DNA of 64,000 nucleotides, taken from Steinernema hermaphroditum. Lineage: Eukaryota > Nematoda > Chromadorea > Rhabditida > Steinernematidae. Both the position numbers and the translations under genes were made by a program. Position 1 is the stretch's first letter. The number at the start of each line of letters is the position of its first letter. The notes below the pieces were generated by a model. That model worked only from the letters and a program-made list of their open reading frames with translations. It did not search any database and was not told the DNA's origin. This document shows, in pieces, positions 56,501 to 64,000 of the stretch. The DNA lies in the NCBI GenBank assembly GCA_030435675.1, contig CM059625.1, forward strand, positions 2,604,001 to 2,668,000. Direction: 5' to 3'.

Positions 56501-56724
56501 ATGATCCGAGGAGATCCGAACCTGACTCGCCACTCAGAACACTACTTCCTCATTGTCCTCGCGGGACTTTCTGCTGCCTTCCTAATAGCGGTTAGTTGTA
56601 CTGTCTTAGGTCGGTTACACAAACGGTACGCGTATGCTACGCTTCTGGTCGATCTAATGTCTATATTTTTAGGTATTTACGGGCCCGCCATGTCTACGCT
56701 ATTAGCGAGATGCACACAGTTTAG
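56501..56724 (+). CDS. TM-6, small single-pass membrane protein (plus strand)
   Basis: 58 aa; exons 56501-56625 and 56673-56724, 47-nt phase-2 intron (GTACGC..TTTTTAG). N-terminus with NLT glycosylation site, membrane segment YFLIVLAGLSAAFLIAVSCT, short basic tail ending MHTV. The same design as the minus-strand genes, but inverted. Without splicing the frame stays open to 56740 (79 aa from the same ATG). AATAAA at 56835-56840. It is convergent with TM-7, with the stops 160 bp apart. Confidence 0.6.
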
Positions 56725-56883
56725 AGAGTTCACCTACTGAACCTGCATTGTCTACAATGGGCACGGGATGAACATTGAGCGACTAAGAATTTTACTGGAT
56801 TTTATTGTGTGATAGATTGTATATGATTAACAATAATAAACGTTGAAGTTATGTGGAACAATGATGGTTACGGTATCGTTCAG

Positions 56884-57373
56884 TCATTCCGCATTCTCGA
56901 ATGTCAACAGAGGCGTTTCGTCATCTGCGAACCGAACACGCGCGTGCTTTCTCGCGGCCTTTGAAGCCGCGCCGCCAGCCGTCTCTCCGTCGGTGGGACT
57001 TGGTCCGTCCGTCGGTCGGCTTTTCGCCTCAGCCTGCGCCGCTGAAGTCTCCATGGAATCGGTGGAAACCGTTGTTTGTCGCTGCCGCTTTTCGGCAAGT
57101 GCCACATGGATGTCACGTACCAAGCGCATCAATTCCGACAGTTCGTTCTTTACACTCCGCTCGATGAGTCTACAATATCTCGAAGTTTTCCAACGCAAAA
57201 CAGAGCACAAACCTCAGCAGTTGGAAGCTGATGGCAACGCTGAAGACCGCGATTAAAACCATTAACGGCAAAAGCTGTCGGTAGCGGTTGTGGGTTCCCA
57301 GCATGTGCCTGAAGGGGTGACTATGGTTGCAAAGTACCATCACTTACCCAGGAATTTCCACGGTAGCATTCAT
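56884..57373 (-). CDS. TM-7, membrane protein with long cytosolic tail
   Basis: 135 aa in three exons: 57373-57348, 57308-57213 and 57169-56884; introns of 39 and 43 nt, both phase 2. The first exon encodes only MNATVEIPG with an NAT glycosylation site. Exon 2 carries the membrane segment (LLPLMVLIAVFSVAISFQLL). Exon 3 gives a helical charged stretch (SVKNELSELMRLVRDIHVAL), then a Pro/Ser/Thr/Ala-rich linker and an acidic end. It is the longest of the set and the only one with an extra 5' exon. A Ser/Thr-rich tail suggests phosphorylation, but no motif is certain. Confidence 0.75.
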
Positions 57374-57853
57374 CGTTGCAGCAGCAGCAGCGAGCACGCG
57401 AGCCAGGTGGTGTGAATGTAAGCCTCTCACGAGGCTACGGATTACGGATCGCTGCTTCGAGGGCAATTAAAACGTGCCTCCCGTGGCGCTAATTAAATTC
57501 AGCTTCTGACCCTCTTGGTGTCGAATTAGATCTGTATGGAAATTGCGAGGCTGTGGTTCTTTTGGTATACGGTAGAAGTCTCTAAGTTGGTGTAGTTTGC
57601 TCAAGACAACCGGAAACGTTCGGTAAAAGATTGCCCGAGATAAAAGTCCGTATATTCAAGAGCGTCACCTTATAAGCCTAATGGATTTTTAAATCCGTAC
57701 ACGCCCATAAGTCTAGAAAGAATATTGATTATGCAACATCTTTCATGAAGCGTTTATTGTAAGCAATAGCGTTAAAAACTAGAATGTTCTACGGATCTAG
57801 ATAAACAATAAGCCGCAAAATCCGGAGCATATGGGAACTGAGGATACGAACGG

Positions 57854-58119
57854 CTACGTTTGAGTAGTGGACGGTGGAACAACAGACTGAAGATCCTCGA
57901 CCTGGGACTCCGCGACAACTTCCTTTTTCACCAGCGACTTCATTCTCTTTAAGGCCGCGATTGTGAGATTAAGCCGTCTCTGCATTTTCAGGAACTTCCT
58001 GAAAAACTAATAAAATGAAATATGGTCTTCAACCAGAGCTCCTACAACAACGCTGCAGTGCTGAGAATGAGTGAGACACATGAGAGAAAAAATGTCACAT
58101 TCAGTATAAGTCGATACAT
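57854..58119 (-). CDS. TM-8, small single-pass membrane protein
   Basis: 72 aa; exons 58119-58046 and 57998-57854, 47-nt phase-2 intron (GTAGGA..TTTTTCAG). The membrane segment is almost at the N-terminus (LILNVTFFLSCVSLILSTAA). The second exon encodes a basic helix (KFLKMQRRLNLTIAALKRMK) and an acidic, Ser/Val-rich end (...PPSTTQT). The frame is open upstream of the ATG, so a longer N-terminus or an upstream exon is possible. Confidence 0.62.
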
Positions 58120-58453
58120 TTCCAGCAAAAGACGAGTATTTCCACAGACACGGGAAAGGAGGGACAGAGAATAAAGCCGACAGCCAACCGCTGCGCTCAC
58201 ACAGGTGTAAATGAATTAGTCCAACGAAGGTGCAGCCGGCTTTGGAGAGACATTCTATGTCTGGCTCTCACATAAAGAGCCTTGAGCATCCTCGTTCCTT
58301 ATATGGGTGCTGAAAAAATTCTGGCAAACTCCGCGTTCACTAAGGGTGACAATACCGGAGAATATATAACCCCGTGGAATTCCATTTCAATCTAAACCTT
58401 TTCTTATTCCGAACGTTACCCAAAAAGTCTTTTATTTGGGTCGGAAGAGATCG

Positions 58454-58738
58454 TTAGGGCCATCCTCTGTTAGATTCGCAGAATGAGTTAAGGACGCGGT
58501 CGTTTTTGACGATTACTGTTGGCCCAATAATCACCCCAACTTGAAGAAGAAACATCACAGCTACCGTAGTTCCATCAATCTGGCTAACGGACTGGTATTC
58601 ATCGACCACACGAACTGAAAATGGAACTTCGCTCCGTGCGCTCCGCTCGGCTGTCTGCGCCAAACCCAACCTGATTGATGTATTATCGCCCTTGGGCATC
58701 GTACCTAGGGCCGAGGGAAGAAAAAAACCAATAGCCAT
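58454..58738 (-). CDS. Possible single-exon membrane protein
   Basis: A 94-aa frame with a mildly hydrophobic start (MAIGFFLPSALG) and one stronger hydrophobic stretch near residues 57-77 (TTVAVMFLLQVGVIIGPTVIV). It sits in the row of small membrane protein genes but lacks the characteristic intron. No acceptor is seen before its ATG. It may be a shadow frame. Confidence 0.3.
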   Translation of the reverse strand: MAIGFFLPSALGTMPKGDNTSIRLGLAQTAERSARSEVPFSVRVVDEYQSVSQIDGTTVAVMFLLQVGVIIGPTVIVKNDRVLNSFCESNRGWP

Positions 58739-59186
58739 ATTTCTGTTCCATACATACTTGCTGTGAAAGACCCAGCTAGAAGTGCCTTGGGTTGTTTGAC
58801 ACCGTACCCTGTGCTAGCCTGTTTTGCTCACTGGTCCCAGCTTTGTGCGAGCGGTTGTTTGCTAACAGCGATATGCGAAGAAAAACAACACTGCTAAGAT
58901 GTTGATTGGCTGAAAGCGTCAGAGAAATCTTTCCATTGAAGTGCTGATTCCAGGACACCAATGATGTGAACAAACTGACGCAAGGCCCCTCACTTATCAC
59001 ACCTGAGGAGTAATTTCAACGACTAAAAATGCAAAAGCTAGATCCATTTACCGAACGCTTAGGCTCAATATTCAGGGGTAGCGGTCATTTATTAGCAAAA
59101 GAAAATCAAATTACAACTTGAGTTACTATCATTGGATAGCTTCAACTGAGGGATTTTAAGGACGGTTTCGTTTACGTGGACCAGCT

Positions 59187-59454
59187 TCAGCAAATATTTG
59201 ATGCGGTACTGGCTTCGGACATACATGTAGGTTCATCACTCGCTAGACCGTCTGGACCGCCATGACCATTGTGCGGATTTTGCTCACAGCAGCACTGCTT
59301 ACTAAAATTCTTATCGTGTAATTTTTAATCATTTCCGAAAAACTCACAAGCAGTATGCGCCGAATACCAACGTTAGAACGACGGACAGTGCAACAGCGGC
59401 AAACAGCAGGAAAATCACAACCGTCAACGGAATGGCCAGAAGATCCCAATGCAT
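59187..59454 (-). CDS. TM-9, small single-pass membrane protein with Cys cluster
   Basis: 73 aa; exons 59454-59348 and 59301-59187, 46-nt phase-2 intron (GTGAGT..TTTTAG). The membrane segment begins at about residue 6 and ends in FGAYC; the junction is followed by FKQCCCEQNPHNGHGG, a juxtamembrane cysteine cluster typical of palmitoylation sites. The tail is acidic and Ser-rich and ends SNIC. Unspliced, the frame stops after 36 aa. Confidence 0.7.
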
Positions 59455-59849
59455 TTCACTTCCTTCACACTTGGTTCAAATGAAGAAGATGGCGCGGTCT
59501 CCGGGCTCTCTGACACGCCTACCCTCATGTGACCACCTACCCTCATGTCATGAAAACGTCACTTCACTTTGTTTCCGTAGAAGCCTAATTACGCTCAACA
59601 ACATATTATAACCACCGCTTGACTGCGATTGCTGACTTGACTAGTAAGGCAGACGCTAACCTACATGACCCTCTAAAATTACTCGAAACAAGAGAACATT
59701 TATTTATCGATTAAAGAGGGCAACGTTTATGCGTTATAAAGTAGTAGGTAAGCCTCAGATTTGTTGAATGGGCTGGAGAACGGTGTAGAGTAAATTGATG
59801 GGCGAAGCCGGACGGCGGCACTTCAAGTTCATAGAACGTGGGAAACGTT

Positions 59850-60033
59850 CTAAGGAATGACTGGATCGGGCTCCTCGTGGCACCAAGTCCTGAAATTTCT
59901 TGTATCATCTCCCCCCATACATCCCTTTATGAACATACCAACAGTGGTAGATTCCACAAGCTGTGAAAAAGGTCAGGAACATCCCACCGGTGATTATTAA
60001 GATCCAGATTTGGATTTCAATAAACTCTGTCAT
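59850..60033 (-). CDS. TM-10, micro membrane protein
   Basis: 44 aa; exons 60033-59939 and 59889-59850, 49-nt phase-2 intron (GTATGT..TTTCAG). A single membrane segment (IWILIITGGMFLTFFTACGI) is followed by YHCW and a short acidic end. If unspliced, it reads to a stop at 42-43 residues. The intron phase and place match the other members. At this size, detection depends on the family context. Confidence 0.5.
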
Positions 60034-61420
60034 TTGAGGTGAACTGTCGGACTCAAATACTTCACGATGCATTCAGCAACGAGGAAAAGGGAGCATACAC
60101 TGGAAAATAAGGGACTCGCTGAACGTGAAGCACCGCCTCTTCGGGAGAATGACTCCGCCCAGCGACGGCAGCTAACTGATGGTGTTTAGAGCGTATTAAG
60201 AACGCTCGAGTAGAACATTAAAAAGCATGAGACTGTGTGAAGGATCACTCTCGCATCTTTCACTGCTTAATGAATAGACCATACAACAACACACACCACA
60301 ATAGACCATACAAGCCTGCTTAGCAGAGTAAAGCTTTAACGACTCCTCAGTATAAGTTAAGCATAGGCTAAATGTTTCGCGAATGCTCTACTTTTGTATA
60401 TTACCTCATATGGAACAATTCAGCTTATGCCGGTAAGGACTACCGCCGTTCACTTTAAGTGCATTACTCTCTTCGTTATTGAGTAAGATTTGTTAAGAAT
60501 GGACTGACATTTTCTAATGTTTACTGACTCCCGCGGCGATGAGCCAGCTGCTGTCATCACGCACTACGGCTACCCCTTTCAGGTGCAATTTCAAAATGAT
60601 GACATACTTTGACAGCTGGATTCCTCTCGATTTCGGATTTGTGCTGGTGAGGGTGAATGCGTGACTAAGCGACGCTGCGAAACAGGCGCTGTTTCTCGCC
60701 ACGACTTGCTTGAATGGCCTCCGTTCTCGTTTGTCGCCAGTTCAATCTAGCTCATGTGAAATACCACACGTTTGCGGTCTAGTAAAATGGAGATGACTGA
60801 AATATATCACCTGAGTGAAAATTGTGATAAAAAAATAACGTCTAGACAAAAAAAACCACAATGCAAAAAACACTTACCCTCACCAGCACAAATCCGAACT
60901 GGAGAGGAATTCAGCTTTCTTCAAACCAGGATCAAGAAAAGTTTTTTTTTTAATTTGACAAAAAAACGCGAAATCTCCGGCTTCTGCGCCATAGAGATCT
61001 TTTCGGCCACAATTCCTAAATGGCATGTATCTGCAAATAGGTTTAATCAATACTGAAAATTATTTCACTAAGTTCTTCAGTATCTATGGTATGGCACCCA
61101 GGTGGTTCGTTCGAGCTTTTGGTGGTCAACGAGCATTGTGCTTTCTTTTATGCCATCGAATCTAAGAAGACCACGAGCGTAATGCCACCCATTTTAATTC
61201 TGCAATCGTTTATTCGAGCAATTACTCATGATATAAACCACGAAAATCATGGGCAAAAAATAGCGTAGCTAAGTGGTTGGTACGTTGATCGGTTACCGTA
61301 CACAGGAGTTCCCATTGCGCGGCCAATTTCAAAATCTTCGTGCAGTCTCCTCTACAACGTCTGTTAGTTTTGACGCGACGAGACTGAATGCCGTTGATGA
61401 GATCAAACATTTTCTTAAAA
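60034..61420. other. Intergenic, no gene seen
   Basis: A tRNA-like stretch near 61263-61320 (TAGCTAAGTGGTTGGTACG, then GAGTTCCCATT) resembles an A box and a weak B box but does not fold as a tRNA. Frames near 60772-61056 have no support. Confidence 0.35.
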
Positions 61421-61424
61421 CCTA

Positions 61425-61774
61425 CTATCGGACGAGCCACAGCAAAGTGTATCCGAGGACATTCCGCATTCGATTCTCGAATTTAGCTGACGCTTTTTGG
61501 TAGCAGCAGCATGATTCGCTTGCATTGTTGTTCTTGACCAGCTGGTGCTCCCCTTAAAGACAGAACGATATTGAAAAATGGACATGAAAAATAGGAGCTT
61601 ACAACGAATAAGACCCTCGACGATGTTGACAAATGCCTGTGATCCGGAACCTCCTCCCAGAAGAGATTCTTCGCTCCGAGTTTCGGGAATGCACACGGGG
61701 CCAAAGGAAGGGGTGCATACGTAGATGTAGCCCAGCAACAGAAAAAGCACAACGCATCGATGCAACGGATGCAT
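61425..61774 (-). CDS. Small secreted or anchored peptide, unrecognised
   Basis: 99 aa; exons 61774-61603 and 61552-61425, 50-nt phase-1 intron. Signal peptide MHPLHRCVVLFLLLGYIYVC (about 20 residues), a middle part with one Cys and a Gly/Ser stretch, and after the junction SESCCCYQK. The C-terminal LGYTLLWLVR is hydrophobic. The acceptor (TTTAAG) is acceptable. Intron phase and a CC motif recall the insulin-like genes, but the cysteine spacing does not fit. Confidence 0.5.
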
Positions 61775-62650
61775 CTTCACCTTAAATTTCTTGTGTTTAC
61801 GGTGTGTTCATTCAAACGGATAATGTAGCACGTATAAAGGAAGTCATTTATGATATGTTTATCTGCGATTTCTTTCTCTACTAGACTTTGGCTAAGAGAT
61901 GGGCGTTTTTTTCTTAATCACACCCACTACCGTAATGCACGTCGCTTCTGCGTTCTAAGCAGCCGTTTTCTGCAGCAGTTTTCTATCGATCGTAGCTAGC
62001 GCGAATGGTGGCCAAGGGTGAATGCAAATACTGTTACGCTTGTTAGGCGGCCGCGAACTGGACTAGACTATATGAGAGATACGCCAGTTGATGAAAATCT
62101 AATAGGACAAGCGACCACTTGGTGCGCAGGGAATCGCAGTAACAACATGCAGAGGTGTTGCCTAATTGTAGTTTATAATAAGTCACATGAGGCGCCTCTA
62201 AGGACTTAATTAGCTGTTCCGTCAAATCCAATAACAGGACACCTGACATGCTGATCAACGACGGCTGGTTCAAAGCAAGGGGACGACACAAAGCGCAAAA
62301 AGATACGGTCTAAATCCCGAAAGGGGGCGGCTGAAACAACTTTATACACAAAGCCCTTCTCTATTAGTTGCGCTAGTAACCGACGAAGGTGAGAGTGTCC
62401 GTAAAAACCCGCTGCTGGCTTTTTTAGCTTCTCGTACTGTATCTCGATTTATGAGCCTTACAACGTTCCCATCCTATGTTTTACATGCGAAGATGCATAT
62501 GTGTTGTTTGTTCACCGAAAGATAGGCTGCAATTTTATTGCGCTCCAAATGATAGCAATTTTCGTAATTACTGATTTCTACTATCGTGTGAAGCCGGTAT
62601 CCCACGTTCGTGTTCACGTGGATGACGCTGGTATAAGTTTTATTTAGAAC
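61775..62650. other. Intergenic, no gene seen
   Basis: No open frame with start, splice or poly-A support on either strand. Confidence 0.4.
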
Positions 62651-62656
62651 CATCGT

Positions 62657-62883
62657 CCCGACTCCCTAGAGGACCAGGAGATCACCTCATAATCGGCACC
62701 GCAGTGGATGACCTTGGCTATTTGCCCAACGCGTCAACGACTGACATGATGTTCGACTACGGTAAACACACAGAAGAAATTAGTTCCGAAAGCCGCTCTT
62801 GTATCACACAAAAAGACAAATGCACAGAGTAGACACCTTTTCAGATCCGGAATACAGTATGCAAGATGATGTGGATAAATGGT
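62657..62883 (+). CDS. Repeated exon unit, copy 1 (unrecognised family)
   Basis: Exon-like frame after TTTAG at about 62647 reads ...PRGPGDHLIIGTAVDD, then LGYLPNASTTDMMFDY, up to a phase-1 donor G|GTAAAC near 62764. A second exon after TTTTCAG (about 62848) continues in frame as PEYSMQDDVDKW and stops. No start exon was found. The similarity to copies 2 and 3 downstream (PG...TxM...YD) suggests a tandem family. Function unknown. Confidence 0.35.
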
Positions 62884-63030
62884 AATAATTTATAAAGGTT
62901 TTGAATGAGCAATGGTTACGACACGCAGAAAACCATCAGGTTTGACCCCTCACAGTTGCAACTGTGTGATAGGAATGGATACGTGCAATAGTCTCCTAGG
63001 AGCAATTCCTGTCTGGGTTTAGAATCACGT

Positions 63031-63766
63031 ATGTTATCCGTATCCGATTGGGAACCAACACCACCGCATCACCACATCCACATCTACGAACTTCCGGGCC
63101 TTGGTCGTTGTCAGCTTGACCAATCTGTATGCAACAGTTCTTCTTTGTTCCAGTCTTTAAACATGAAGATGATTCTACCGTACGATTCAGATCATATGAC
63201 TGAAATCACCTGCGGAAAACGCGATGCTTTTAGGAAACAGTCCGACAGCAGACGATCCATTTTTATTACGCTTTTCTTCACGTAATGGGTCCATAGTATT
63301 AACCATTTGTCATCCCACACAGGAGTACCGTACGCATGCGTAGCGAATAGGAGCTCTTCATGTGTCCCGATACAAAATTGTATCGATCTTCGACAATTAT
63401 TTCCGGTTTCAGTAACTCAATTTAACTGAAATAACTGAAAACATAAAATTCCTAGAATTTGCAGCGATGTTTTCTCTTTTGTAGATGACCCTGTAGATGT
63501 AGACAACCTGTGGACCGATGTCTTTTCGAGCAAATACGCCAGTATCGTAGATTGCTTAGCATAAAGTTTTTTTGATACATACTGGGTCTCAGGACGATGA
63601 TTCCGCAGCTGCCGTCATGCAGTACGATGATCCATTCCAGGTGTGTTTCGAAATTGATGACCATTTAAATAATTGTGTTTTTCAAAAGTTCGGGCAAGTG
63701 CTGAAGGGAGAACAGTGCGCGAGGGAAGCCGGGTGTGCAGCAGATGCTGACTCTTACAACGAATAG
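63031..63766 (+). CDS. Repeated exon unit, copy 2 (unrecognised family)
   Basis: First part (from ATG 63031) reads EPTPPHHHIHIYELPGLG, later SLNMKMILPYDSDHM. The last part (63592-63766) follows CTGGGTCTCAG and reads DDDSAAAVMQYDDPFQ, then a Cys-containing end DADSYNE and stop. The donor joining both parts is not resolved. The order PG-motif exon, then acidic MQxDD exon is the same as in copy 1. Confidence 0.35.
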
Positions 63767-63799
63767 TTTTCGTCTCCTTTTGGAGGTTATTCAAAAATC

Positions 63800-64000
63800 A
63801 TGGAGCCATCTTCAAATTTCACATGTTCGGAGTCAGATGAGAATACCGGCCCGAAAATTTACGCAATTCCGGGCCCAATTGCACATACATTGCAATCCAC
63901 CTCGGTCTTCAAGGTTCTTGGAACGACGAAGATGGTACCCTATTACGACGGTATTTTTCAATCACCGGATAGTGTTCTTTTTGTGCATAGTCTGGGTCTC
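63800..64000 (+). CDS. Repeated exon unit, copy 3, cut by the window edge
   Basis: Frame from ATG 63800 reads MEPSSNFTCSESDENTG, then KIYAIPGPIAHTLQSTSVF, then GTTKMVPYYDG, and aligns with the first parts of copies 1 and 2. The window ends in CATAGTCTGGGTCTC, nearly the same bases that precede the second exon of copy 2 (CATACTGGGTCTCAG), so the next exon should begin 2 bases after the edge. Confidence 0.4.
   Translation, partial: MEPSSNFTCSESDENTGPKIYAIPGPIAHTLQSTSVFKVLGTTKMVPYYDGIFQSPDSVLFVHSLGL

Noticed and set aside
61263..61325. tRNA gene
   Set aside because: The A-box-like part is plausible, but the B box is degenerate and no cloverleaf forms.

Overview
The window is eukaryotic nuclear DNA from a small-genome animal. 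Almost every gene that can be resolved has one or a few introns, and nearly all introns are 42-55 nt long with GT..AG (usually TTAG or TCAG) ends. AATAAA signals follow many stop codons, several TATA boxes are visible, and a splice-acceptor-like sequence (TTTCAG, TTACAG and similar) often lies 1-15 nt before the start ATG. I read this as an ecdysozoan, a tardigrade or a nematode with spliced-leader trans-splicing. The sequence alone does not decide between them. Coordinates given for multi-exon genes span the coding region, and exons are listed in the evidence.

Region 1 (about 0.8-28 kb, all + strand) is a tandem array of 13 intact insulin/relaxin-like peptide genes (called ILP-1 to ILP-13 here) plus at least one decayed copy. 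Each has a signal peptide or signal anchor, a B-chain-like region with a C-x11-13-C spacing, one 42-54 nt intron in phase 1 at the C-peptide position, and an A-chain-like region with CC-x3/4-C-x7-9-C. Cysteine number varies from 6 to 12, so several different disulfide architectures sit side by side.

Region 2 (28-36.6 kb) is nearly gene-empty and holds only weak open frames. Region 3 (36.6-41.7 kb, - strand) holds two alternating gene pairs. Each pair is a small single-pass membrane protein with a shared cytosolic motif, followed by a small protein that looks like a Skp1/Elongin-C (BTB-fold) adaptor. A 430-bp palindromic Harbinger-type MITE with a TTA target duplication sits between two of them. 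Region 4 (43.9-46.2 kb, + strand) is a complete eight-exon FAAH2-type fatty-acid amide hydrolase with its Ser-Ser-Lys triad.

Region 5 (46.3-60.1 kb, mostly - strand) is a second array: ten short (44-135 aa) single-pass membrane proteins, nine of them with a mini-intron in phase 2 just after the membrane segment. With the two from region 3 this makes twelve. Region 6 (61.4-64 kb) has a small secreted or membrane peptide gene (- strand) and, at the window edge, a short tandem series of related exons (+ strand). The window therefore contains a secreted peptide-hormone family next to a family of tiny membrane proteins, both grown by local tandem duplication. The functional link between them, if any, is unknown.
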